Below are positions 1 through 11,200 of a stretch of DNA of 64,000 nt, piece by piece. Within the stretch, counting starts at the first letter, position 1. Every line of letters starts with the position of its first letter. Source of the DNA: Liquidambar formosana (taxonomy: Eukaryota; Streptophyta; Magnoliopsida; Saxifragales; Altingiaceae). Position numbers and translations under genes: made by a program. The notes beneath the pieces were generated by a model, which made no database searches, had not been told where the DNA came from, and saw only the letters and a program-made list of their open reading frames with translations. Location: the NCBI GenBank assembly GCA_039720395.1, contig CM077823.1, forward strand, positions 38,546,536-38,610,535, in the 5' to 3' direction.

Positions 1-256
1 GCGGGGGGAGAGGGTGATTATGAGTTCCGAGACCGGACTGGTGCAGTGAGGTGCGTTGAGCGAATGTCCTTGAGTTGACTCGGGCCGAGTTAGGGTTTTT
101 CTGGGAAGAGAGAAGGGGTCTAATTGCAGAAAGAAGAGGTTGGAACGGGATGATAGGAGCCGTACTTATACGAGTAAATGCCCATGTTTTCTACGTAAAA
201 GTGTAAAACTACGAAGTGGTGTAGCCGACGGAGCGTTATTAATAAAAAGCGCTTTC

Positions 257-285
257 AAAAAGCGTTAGTATTCATAACGCTTTTT
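257..285. repeat. Perfect 11-bp hairpin
   Basis: AAAAAGCGTTA is followed by a seven-base spacer and its exact reverse complement TAACGCTTTTT. A related AAAAAGCGCTTT lies just before it. It is probably the remnant of a small inverted-repeat element; no function can be assigned. Confidence 0.6.
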
Positions 286-549
286 ACTAATGACCCTTTT
301 AATAGATTTTTTTTTTTTTTTTGGGGGGGAAAAAACCAAAGCTGTAGAAGGTAAAAACTAAAAAGCCTGTTTATTATATTAGCAAACAGAATCAGAGATG
401 GAGAAAACGTCCTTAGAGGAGCTTCTCATGTCATGTCACCAAAAATAAAAGAAAATTGAATTTAAAAAAAAAAAGGGGTAAAACATATCCCCAAGCAAAA
501 GGCCTCATAATCAATTTATACACAAAAAAAAAAAATTAAAAAAAAGACC

Positions 550-658
550 CTTCTCTCAACCCAAGTGATAACTCAATTGGCAAATGACCATACTTTAGTG
601 ATGTTCTCAACCCAAGTGATAATTCAATTGGCAAATGACAATAATTTAGTGATGTAAG
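550..658. repeat. Tandem duplication, two ~52-bp units
   Basis: Two adjacent near-identical copies start with TTCTCAACCCAAGTGATAA and end with TTTAGTGATG. They differ at only a few positions, so the duplication is fairly recent. The unit has some resemblance to the head of plant tRNA-derived SINEs, but this is not convincing. Confidence 0.65.
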
Positions 659-1722
659 ACATGAGACTTTGAAATTGGGAGCAATTGGACCAATAGAAGA
701 ATAAAAGAAGGTTTGAAGGTCAAATTGTGCGGATTGTGGGAAGAGTTGTGAAGGAACTCTAAGAATTACATTGAAAGCCTTTGTAATAAGTTAGAATTGT
801 GTGAAATTTAGTGATTTGTTGGGAAACATCGAGAGAAATCAAACTGATGGTGGATTTTGGCTAAATTCCATCGTTTAAGCCTTCAAAAACACTATTTCTT
901 GATTTAGATTCTAAACTTAATTAGTGTTTTCCCATTTTTGACAATTTTTCATTTTTCTTAATTATTTTTTATTTAATATCTTTATTTTATTTCGTTATTT
1001 CTTTTCTTAGTTCTAGCTCTCTCTATAAATAAAACTGTAAGCCAATAGCCATCAATTTATATCATTAATAAAATTTAAGAGAGTTTATTTTACTATAGTT
1101 TTTACAAGAAGTTGGTGCTCTTTTTTTAATTTACTTCCGCTATCTAAGAAATAAAAATTTTGAGTTCGATTATTTCTAAATCCCTTAAGACCCATCTACC
1201 CAAATTTCAATTAATGAATAACGTTATGGTGGATGAGTTTTTAAATTATTATTGTTTTAGATTTTGCTACTTGTCGCTTAGTTTGCATCTCAAGCCGTAA
1301 AGTACGTACATTCTTCTTTTCTTTTTCTTTCTTTTTTTTTTAAAAAAATAGAATTTTCCTCTAGCTTTGGAGATTTACAAAAAAAAAAAAATTAAAAATT
1401 AAAAATTAAAATTGAAAGTAGAAAAACAAATAAAAGATCTTTGCTACGGTGGTTACGAGTCTCATGTCATGGATAGACCTTTCTACTATATATAGTATAT
1501 TTTTTTCTTTAATAAGAACCTTTCTACTATTTTGTAAAGACATATTTTAAGCCTAATAATTCATTTTTTTTCTCATTAAAATCACTGAGTCTGATTTCAA
1601 ATGAAATAAGTTCGAAGACTAGCTGGAGCTCTAAATTAAGAGCCGGTACTGTCATTTATTTTCTAACACATCATTTCTACTTATGCATAAACCATAACCC
1701 ATTGGCAATAATAGAAAATTAC

Positions 1723-2004
1723 CTTTTCTTCTCCAAGCTGGTCGAGCAGCCCAACCAGGTCACCAACAAGATGAAAAACACTATAGGAGGCTGCATCAGG
1801 GGGAGAGTCTGAGTCCCCATAGCCTCTCATGTCTGGTGCAACCACATGATAACCATGTTCAGCCAAGTGCTCTATCTGGTACTTCCATGAACACCAAAGT
1901 TCAGGAAAGCCATGAATGAGGAGCACAAGAGGCCCTTCTCCTTTCTCTGCTATGTGCAGCCATATCTCGTTGGTGCGGACCCTTCGATGTTTTATCTCAC
2001 TCAT
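1723..2004 (-). CDS. Soluble epoxide hydrolase, first exon only (partial gene or remnant)
   Basis: This 94-codon exon runs from ATG at 2004 to a GT donor at 1722-1721, ending in phase 0 after ...LGEEK. It encodes the N-terminal third of a plant alpha/beta-hydrolase epoxide hydrolase, the cytosolic enzyme family that hydrates fatty-acid and other epoxides. Visible hallmarks are the oxyanion-hole motif HGFPELW at residues 31-37 and the PDMRGYGDSD block at about 57-66. Family members of about 310-320 residues continue directly after this point with the nucleophile motif GHDWG and then the cap and His/Asp region. None of these is seen in the 1.7 kb remaining to the left. Either intron 1 is longer than the window edge allows or the gene is broken. 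The family call is sure; the status is not. Confidence 0.85.
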
Positions 2005-4396
2005 GGTTTCTTCAATGTCTTTGGTTCAGTTCCTATGGTTTCTAATGTTGTGTGTATAAATATTTGTGATGTAATTCACTTGGGAGAAAAGAATTCGATT
2101 CTTCAATGCTGGTGGCTGTGTTTTTATTATATTGGAATTGTGCAGCATTTGAAGCTGGGAAGAAAAGGTCTCTTCTACAATTCTTTGTTTGACATTTCAA
2201 CGATGGGTGGATTTTTGTTTTGTCGAGAGTTTGGTATCTGTCACACCAAAGACCAACACATGGGCCTGGCCCCATCATGCTGGGATTATTTCTCCACTGA
2301 GAAAATTTTATAGCCACAGCGTTGTTTGGAAGTTTGTGAGGTTTTGAAATTTTGAAGCCCCTTTTGATGTAATTAGTTTTCAAGATCACCCTTTGCATTT
2401 TTTTAAAATATTTTTTCAAAAGAATAAAAATTTGGTCCTTGGAGACTTTTCTAGCAGGCTAGCCAACACCTTCGACCCTTCCCTAAATTTACTACCATAT
2501 TATTAGGTATAGATATCCCCCACTTACTTTTTTTTAATTATTAATCTAATTAAAGATTAGGGGTATTTCAAGTTTTATTCCCAATCCATACTAAACCATG
2601 ATATTTGAAGAGCATACTCAGGTCTAATTGATTGACCATTATTAAGATTACAATATTCCTAATCCTTTATTGGTAATATGTTGGTCTCTAGCATAATTAG
2701 TTCATTTTGAAAATGTCTAGCAAAGATCATGGATAGTTGCTACCCGAAGGACAAGAAAAAAAGAAGAAAAAAACCCTCAAGGCCTTCACCCCATAAAGAA
2801 AAAAATACCCTTATTTAGGGCTCAAAACTCAACCCAAAACCTCCTTTTAATAAAGACGGGAGAGATGCCATTAGGTTAAATGGCCATGCCCCCCCCCCCC
2901 CCCCAAAAAAAAAAAAAAAGAAAAAAAAGCCCTGATCGTTTAAGAGTTTAGGGCAATGAGGCAAATCATATCACATATAATTGAAATAAGGATTGAACCT
3001 TTGAATTGGGCTAGAGTAGGCCCCTGCTTAGTCAAAACTAAGGATCAAACCAAAAAAGGAGCCCAAAAGCAGTCTAAGCAATGATAAGGCCAACCCAAAT
3101 GTGATTTGGATTGATTAGGCCATGTGTTAGCCCACCCAAATTTGCAGCCCGTCTTAATCGCATGCTGTCGGCTCATGCATCTACATCAGTGCCTCAAAAA
3201 GGGCTGTGTGTGGAATACTTGACAATGATAAAATGAAGCCATTTTTGTTGAAGCCCATAAGATAATGCTTTCCCAAAGGTAGAGTATTTGCCCCAAGCCC
3301 CCAACTCTAACAGAGTTTGTAACATGTTGGAAGCAACACACCTCCAAAATGGAGCAAAACTAAGATGAAATTTGCAAATTGTAATTCTAAAGATTCCTTT
3401 TGGATTTCGTGGGTTCTCTAGGAGCATTCTGTCTATTCAACCATCAGAAGTTACTATAGACGAAGACGCATAGAAGTTGTAGCTCTCAAGCTCAAGGGGC
3501 ACACTGGTGCTTCTTGAAACTTGCATCTTAGTAAGCAAAAGATCTCAAACTCTATTTCGTTAAAAATAAAAATAAAAAAAAAGAAAGAAAAATAAAGAAT
3601 CATAAGCTTCACTTCTTAGTTCTCACTCTAACTAGATGAGCTACAATTGGAACTTCTTTTAGGTGTTACTGATGCAAAATGGGTGATTGTCTTACCAATT
3701 AGTTCGCGAGAGATCTTGCAACCATTTAATGGTGTTTGGTTAACCTGCTTGTATAACTAACATACACACTCTCATGCGATCCAAACAAATGCCGATAGTG
3801 TTATACAGTACAACCCATGTTGTCCAGGTCATCGGTTTATCAGTCCAATTGGCCGTTTTGATATGATTTTAATAACTATGCTTCTCACTCTATCTAAATG
3901 AGCTACAATTGGAACTTCTTTTAGGTGTTACTGATGTGGAATGGGTGGTTGTCTTAACAATTAGTTCGCCAGAGATCTTGTAACCATTTAATGGTGTTTG
4001 GTTAACCTGCTTGTGCAACTAACATACACATTCTTATGCAATCCAAACAAATGCCGCTAGTGCTGTTTGGTACAAACCATGTTGTGAAATTTTTTGTATT
4101 CTAATTGTTTAACCGCAAGCATGGTTTTACCCTTCAGGCTCATTTGGTTGTCAAAATAGAACATAAACAATTTTGAAATACTTTATATAATGTTAAAGGC
4201 ACAAATCTATAACATTAAATAAGGGTACTAAAAAAATACCATGAGGTTGAATTTTTTTTATCATTTGTGATGATGATTATTATTATATTTTTTTTTGAGT
4301 TTTTCAATTAAAGTTAAGGTGATAAATTTGTGCCTTTGATTTTCATTCGGGCTGACCTTAAACGGATCCGACCAACCCAACCCAACCCATTGTGTT
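2005..4396. other. Intergenic region between epoxide hydrolase and RBM28-like gene
   Basis: The right part of the minus-strand gene's promoter and leader lies just beyond 2004. No other coding exon is supported; the longer ORFs here match no family I recognise. A poly-C/poly-A run (about 2890-2920) and a 203-bp tandem duplication (3621-4085) are present. The stretch from 4355 to 4396 has a short CCCAA-type tandem array next to the Mutator-like element. Confidence 0.5.
3621..4085. repeat. Direct duplication, two 203-bp copies 262 bp apart
   Basis: Bases 3621-3823 and 3883-4085 are diverged copies of one sequence. Both contain TTGGAACTTCTTTTAGGTGT and ATGGTGTTTGGTTAACCTGC, with scattered substitutions between them. 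The 59 bp between the copies are unique. No terminal repeats or coding potential are visible. Confidence 0.8.
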
Positions 4397-5138
4397 GGCT
4401 AGCGGCTATTGCAACCCCCGAAACATCTAAGTTGACCCCCCTTATTTCCCCACCCCCAAATTCACACAGCCACCCCTCCCGAAGACTGACATACCCCTGA
4501 CCCTTCTCACCCACCCCACTCCACGGCGACGGCGATGGCGAGGAAGGCGACGACCGGCGAGGAAGGGCGATGACGACAGCGAGGAAGGGTGACGACGGCG
4601 AGGAAGGGCAACGGCGACGGTGACCCCCCCTTTTTTCAGATCTGTGTTTTCCGGCGAGGGAGGTTTTTTTTATACAAAACCTCCATTTTTTCCGGCGAAG
4701 GAGGTTCTTCCTCTTCTCCTCTTCTTTCTTTTTTTTTTCTTTTTTCTTTTTAAATTTCCTCTGCTGGTCAGATCTGTGTGTTTTCCGGCAAGGGGGTTTT
4801 CAAAACCTCCATTTTTTCCGGCGACGGGAGGGAAGAGAAAGAAAATTAAAGAAAAAAAAAGAGGCTGCCGGGAGGGAGAAGAGTGAGGCTGCCGGTGTGG
4901 GGAGAGGGGTTCTGGTTCTGGGAAGGAAGGAAAAAAAATAGAAGAAGAGCAGAAGAGGGAAGAGGAGGAAGGAAGAAGAGGTCGCCAGTGGGGTGGGTGC
5001 CGGAGCTTCACCGTCGTCGGTAGGGTGGGGTGGGTGAGGGGACTGAAGCCCTTTTTGGTAATTTTGCATAATAATTTTTTGAATTAAAAAATGTGGGGGG
5101 TCAACTTAACATATTGGGGGGTTGCAATAGCCGTTCCC
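4397..5138. mobile_element. Mutator-like element with ~45-bp TIRs, in the RBM28-like promoter
   Basis: The ends are inverted repeats of about 45 bp. Both contain CGGCTATTGCAACCCCC and AAGTTGACCCCCC, at 4397-4442 and inverted at 5093-5138. The 9-bp flanks (CATTGTGTT and AATTGTAAT) agree at 6 of 9 positions, fitting an old 9-bp Mutator target duplication. The interior is much more GC-rich than the surroundings. It has degenerate GGCGAGGAAGGG tandem repeats (4525-4620) and a direct repeat of a TTTTTTCCGGCGA-containing block (about 4635-4700 and 4768-4825). The long open frames inside are low-complexity (Phe/Lys/Arg/Ser runs) and are not transposase. It is non-autonomous; captured host DNA is possible. 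Confidence 0.7.
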
Positions 5139-5172
5139 AATTGTAATACCTTTGCCTGGCCCGTAGCCCGCA

Positions 5173-5180
5173 TATAAATA
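5173..5180 (+). promoter_or_regulatory. TATA box of the RBM28-like gene
   Basis: TATAAATA lies 96 bp upstream of the ATG at 5276. This would put transcription start near 5205 and give a 5' leader of about 70 nt rich in CT. The box is only 35 bp right of the Mutator-like element, so upstream promoter elements are element-derived or displaced by it. Confidence 0.55.
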
Positions 5181-5275
5181 TGCCGCATTGAGAATTCGAG
5201 GATCTCGACTGTTTGGACCTTTTAATTAGGTTCATCGTCTTTCGTTCACTCTCTCTAGACTCGCAGCAGACAGAG

Positions 5276-8200
5276 ATGGGAAAGAAGAACAAAATGAAGG
5301 AGGGTTCTGAAGGGAAAGCCGAAGGCGAACACTGTCGTGCGACGGTGTTCGTCTCCAACATGCCCTATTCCCTCACCAACTCTCAGGTATTCTTCTCATC
5401 GTTCTTATTTCTGATACCTCCGTTTGGTTGCCGAGAAAATTGCGGGAAGGAAAAAGAAATTATGCTCTGCAATATTCCGTTTTATTGATTTGGTGTGATG
5501 TGATGCTTGGTTGATTCGAAGTTCTCGGTGTGATACTTCCGTTTTCCTGCATTTTTTATCGGCAGCCAAACGGAGTGTCTCCGTCGTTTAATTCCGCACT
5601 GTTTCATGGAATAATGCTGTATTTAATTTTTTTTTATAAATATTTTCAATGGTTCAGCTTGAAGAAACATTCAGTGATGTCGGTCCAATTAGGCGTTGTT
5701 TCATGGTTACACAGAAAGGTAAAGTTGATACTCACCTGAAGAAAATTTACATGATTGTAGGTTTTCTATTAGGTCCTCCTGTTTATTAGCAAGAGTTTGT
5801 ATCTGATAGAAAACAGCTATATTGAGCTTGGACAATTCTTTGTTGAATTTAGATTTAATTTGTGGCATTTAGTTGGTTGTCTATGTAAAACATTCACAGA
5901 CTCACAGCAGACATATACATAATATCCATACATGTAAATGTATTTATATGTATGCTCATACGTATGTGTATGTACCCGTATATATCCATTTGATCAAGTT
6001 GTAATTTATGCGATAAAAATAGAGGAGAGATGCATGAACTTTCAGTTACAATGGTCAATGGGCTCACTTCATGGGTTGACATTCAATTCTTACCTTATGT
6101 GCTTTGTTTATGGATGAACTTACTAGGTATATTTGGGAAGGGGTTTCACAGTGTATGTTTATGACATAGTTTTATCGCAGAAAAAATTATTAGGGGTTAG
6201 ACTGGTTAGTACTGTGGAGATACTTTAGTATTTGATGACTGAATCTATGGGATGTAATTTTAGTGAAACTACGAATAGAAATGAGGGAGTAGTTAGAATG
6301 GATGGTCATAAGAAACCCAAAAGTAATTATTTTTGTTATTTTGGATTGATTATCCATAAAGATGGGTGCGTTTGATGCATGGTTCAAAATCTCGGTCTCG
6401 GTCCTCATCGCGTTTCGGTCTCGTTCATCTCGGTCTCGTCCAACCCGTCGTGTCTCGGGCGAGATGCAACTTTACACATGAAAAAATGTTTGAAAAAATT
6501 TAAAAAATTCATAAACAATTTATAAAAAATATGATGATTACATTGTAACCATCAAATAAGAAAAATAATGAACTTAAGGCACATAATATGGTCAAAAACA
6601 TAAAAATAGGCGCTAACATGCTAATATATTTTTTTCCAAAATATTATTTATGCATATTTATAAGATCATGATGATTTAAAAAATGTGTAACAATTTTCTA
6701 AATTTAAAAATTAGTATTTTTGAATTTTTTTTTAAAAAATTATCATTTATTAAAAAAAATTAGCATTTATAATTAAAAAAAATACATATATTTATAAGTT
6801 CATGATGATAGGAAAAAAAAAAAAAATTGTGTATGTCTATAAACATATAGTTCTCAATAGCACTTAAAAAAAAAAAAAAAAAAAAATCAAAACAAAAACA
6901 AAAACAAAAAATGTTCTCAAAGTCGCAACAGCACTTTAAAAAAGGAAAACAAAAACAAAAACAAAAAAAATAAAAACAAACCTTACCTTAAGTCGGTGGT
7001 TCTCAAAGACTGGAACCAGTTGAGACTCAAACAGGGGTGAGACGCGAGAGAGAAGAGAGACTCGAACCGCTTGAGTCACGCGATGGAGACCAGATCTGGA
7101 AGGCCTCAACTGCCGACCTATGCCGCCGCCACTACAGCCCATCTGAGACGAGAGAGATGCCGCTGCCGCCCACCGGAGACAACCAGATTGGTGAACAGAC
7201 TACCAGATCTAGATTCGAGCAACGGAGACGACCTCGAGGTAGGTTGTATGGTCTCCTATGCCCATCTGCATCTTCTTTTTTCAATTCAAGCTCACATGGG
7301 CAAGCGTAACGTCTCGAACGATTTGGACGAGTAATCGTTCGAATCCAACCGAGACTTCGATTTCTCGCCCACATCGTTTCGTCTCGTCCGAGATCTCGAA
7401 ATTCTCGGCCGAGAAGGATACCTCCGACGTATATGCTTGTAACGGCCCCAGTTCTCGTATCGGAGGGCGGCGAGACCGAATTGTCTCGGCGAGATCTCGT
7501 CCGAGACAACCGAAACTTTGAACCATGGTTTGATGACAACATTGCTGTTGAATAAGAGCGGAATGGATGAAGTGGAGGAGAAGTGCTTCTAGAGTAATGT
7601 GGTTGAAGAGCACCTTTCAAGATAAAAAGAAGATTTAACAAGACTCCTATAAGGCTTGTATAAAATGCTATTCATTCATGAAACAATGGGTATAAAAGAC
7701 GGGTGTAATTTGAATGAGGATGTTGAGATGGGTGAGCGACAATACAAGATAGTGCAATAACAAGACTTCTATAAGGTTTGTCTCGTGTAAAGTAGACTAG
7801 TGAATGCACCTTTGAGTTAATTAAAGTTGGAGGTGCTACCAGGACAAGAGGAAGGCAAAAAAATAAAAGAAACGAAAAGAAAGGAAAAATTGGGGGGGGG
7901 GGGGGGGGGAAGGAAAAAGAGAAGAAAATCTTGGTTGAGGTTGTAATAAAAGGCATGACACCCTATGATTTAAGGAAGGATATGGTCCTAGATAAAGATA
8001 AATTATTGGCGATGAAGGATTTGTGTAGTTGAACCCATATGGTTGGGTTTACAGAGTTGAGTTACAAATATAAGTGTATGCATGTGTGCACGTGCTTGAA
8101 TGCGTGTAAGAATTTAATATAGATGAACTTCTAATCTTCTATTTTGATAATTTACTTCAGATTTAACCCTATATAAACAATTGTGAACTTGTTATTCTCT

Positions 8201-11200
8201 GTCCAAATCCCATAGCCATCAAATTTGAATTTTATGATTTTAAGAAAAATGCCTCAAAAGACGGGTTATGGGAAGGGGAGGGTATGAAATTGGATGTGTG
8301 TGTGTTTGTGTACACCTCAAAAGCCTCAAGGTAAATTAATATTTGAAAATTTTGTTGTAGTCATGATTCCATGCAGAAAAACACTCTAACCCTAGAGAAC
8401 AAGACAAACACATGACTAAAAAGTAACTGCTTGTTTTAATTGAGATTAGTAGCATCATTGGCTTTTTTCTCCTTCTTTTGTTAATTTGTTTATAAATGAT
8501 TCTATAATGGTTGAATTTATTTATGCGTCAACGAATTACATAAAATATTCTAATAGGTTCCTCTTTTTTCTTTTCATGTTCACAGGGTCAAATAAACACC
8601 GTGGATTTGGTTTTGTACAATTGTAAGTTGATTGTATGGTTATCTCCTTATATTGGTTCACTTTTTTTTTTTCCATATTTCCAGTTCAGGTTGCTAGGTT
8701 AATTGTATGTTAATGTTTACGCGCTATAATCAAATTTTTAAGCCTTATTTTTGCTATTGAAATGAGTGAACACGATACCATTAATAAAAAAATTGTGCCA
8801 AACACACGCTTAGAGCCTTATTTTGTCCAAAACAATAGACCAAACCTTTACTTTGCTCACAATAATTATTGATAAAGGAGGGGAGTCTTGGGTTATGCCG
8901 GATTGTGTTTCGAGATTGTTTCATATCCACTTCTGGGGTTTTGGGAGGGGCAGTAAGGCTGTGGTTTTGTGGAACTGTGCTTTTCTGGTAGTTTTTTGGG
9001 TGTTGTGGATTGAAAGGAACTCAAGAATTTTTTATAATAGGGAATCCTCTTTGGTTGATCTATGGGACAAAGTGCATTTTCTGGGTTCTTTTTGGGCTCA
9101 CTCTTCTAAGGAATGTAGGGATATTCCTTTGTTTGTCCTGAGTTCAGATTGGAGGGCTGTTTGTTGTTAGCCTTTTTGTTGTTAGTCTTTTCTTCTTTGT
9201 TTCTTGTTGCTTGCTAGGCGGACTTCTTGTCCTCCTTTGGTTTTTTTTTCTTCCATTAATAATATCTCCTTTTTGTTGCTGATCAAAAAAAAAAAAAAAA
9301 AAAAAAAAATTTATTGATAAAGGGATTTGCTTCAGTTGTTCATATATTGCTTGTATAAATATATATTTATAGGGGTCAATGAAGATATGTTCAAGAACTT
9401 AAATATCGATATCCATGAATATATCAAGCGTCCAAAAACACGGATATATCGATAGATATATCGAAAATTTCAATATCGATTCAGAGATATAATGAATATT
9501 TTTAGTTAAACACGTATATTTTTATTGAAACTCTAAGAACAATGATTAAAGTCTAATTAAAATTTTAGAATCAAAATATTGCAATTTAAATGTGTATTAG
9601 ACAAGTATGTATTGTGTAGGGTATAAAAATTTTAATACACAGAGCGATAGAATGAATATTTTAACAAAGTAAATGAAATTTGTTACTTCATAACACTAAT
9701 TTAAGTCATTAGTATAATCGAAATATTTATATAAATAAATACTAAAAGAGTAAGAGGTGATTTTGACGCAATAACAAAAAAATGAATATCTTGATCTCGC
9801 CGATATATATCCTCAATTTAGTGGATATATCTTGATATATTCGATATATCGACAATACCATATGAAAACAAAGAAGATATTATGGATATATTGAGATATA
9901 TTGTATATTTTATCGATAATTTAAACATATCGACAATATTGTAAAGATATTTTACAAAAAAGATATGTCAGTTAGATATCGTATCAAAGGGTATGGATAC
10001 ACGAATATATCATGGATATATCGAAGATGTTGTGTATATTTTAGTCCATGGATATGTTTATATATATTTGTATGCAAACTACCCTTTTTTAGTAAATGTA
10101 GATATGTATATATATATATATAGTTGTAGGCAAACTACCCTTTAGATATATATGTATAATAATTAAAATGTCAGCTTATGTAAATTTCTCATAAAGTTTA
10201 GTATCCGTTATCTTTCGATATTTTTGAATCATGGAAGATGTCATTCAGTTCTGATAACTCTTTTTATAAAACTGGTGCTTTTCTATGATTTTCAAAATGC
10301 CCAAAAATATATGGTTTCTGTGCTGACTATTGAGTAGGGGGTTAGAGGCTAATCATGGCTTGGAGTATTGATGTCTCTCAGTATACATAGGCCCTGATAT
10401 GACTTGGTAGTGGATGTGTGATTCAGTATTGGCGAAAACACAACAATAAAGGAAAATAATACGTGAGTGTTGAATAAAATATAGATTAATGGAATACATG
10501 CATTATAATTTTTAAGTAAATATAGCAAGTATGATTTTTTTTTGTAATAGGCACTAAAAGGTCCCACCATGCACTACTGTGCTTGTCCATAACAAGGTTA
10601 CATAATTCTTGGATGTCAAAAAGTTAGATTAAACATGGATGCCCCAACAGGATTTTTTGGATAACCTTAGGTTGTAGGTTTTGTTTGTATACATACTGTG
10701 TACGTGAGCACTAGCTCTTTTTTTGCTTATTAATATTATACCTTATTTCATCAAAAAATATTCTCATAACGTATAATTTTTAAACATACTGTTGAACTAG
10801 GCCATTAGGGAAATTTAATTTTTTTTCTCTTCACCTTTATTGATGATCTAAATTTTTACATCTCAAATTGAACTCAGCCATTAGCTTGGTACTTTTGGTT
10901 ATTTATTTATTTATTTTCCATCAAGTTTGGTACTTTTTGGTGCATCTCACAGGAACCTTAGTTTACACTACATACTGCCATACTCTATTTATTTTACTCT
11001 GCTACTTATAAATCTAGCATTATAACAGGGTTTAGCTAAAAGAAAAGGTACATCTACAGAAAAAGCAACAACAACTTACACATTAAGTGAAAATTCTGTA
11101 AAAACTTTTATTTTCATACAAAAAATTTCTTATAGGCAAGAGACATATTGCCAGAAGATTCAGAACTCATTGAGATAAAGTGAAACTTATATATAGAAGA

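Larger units (their letters stand above)
1..1722. other. Intergenic or long intron left of the epoxide hydrolase exon
   Basis: No recognisable exon was found here on either strand. Bases 1-180 are more GC-rich than the rest. Read on the minus strand they contain a telobox-like AAACCCTAA, as plant 5' leaders often do, so a minus-strand gene may begin just left of the window (weak inference). Bases 257-285 form a perfect 11-bp inverted repeat with a 7-base loop. Bases about 550-658 hold two direct copies of a ~52-bp unit. The rest is AT-rich with homopolymer runs. If the epoxide hydrolase at 1723-2004 is intact, this is its first intron. Confidence 0.5.

Noticed and set aside
4620..5069. Overlapping long ORFs on both strands rich in Phe, Lys, Arg or Ser
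   Set aside because: They are translations of GC-skewed repeats and poly-T/poly-A inside the Mutator-like element; no domain is present.
7132..7641. 169-codon minus-strand ORF, considered as hAT transposase
   Set aside because: No DDE or dimerisation motif; it crosses the element end into unique intron DNA and is Arg/Ser-rich from the TCTCG repeats.
9400..10080. TATCGATA-rich DNA as centromeric satellite
   Set aside because: It lacks a constant monomer length and sits inside an intron of an intact gene.
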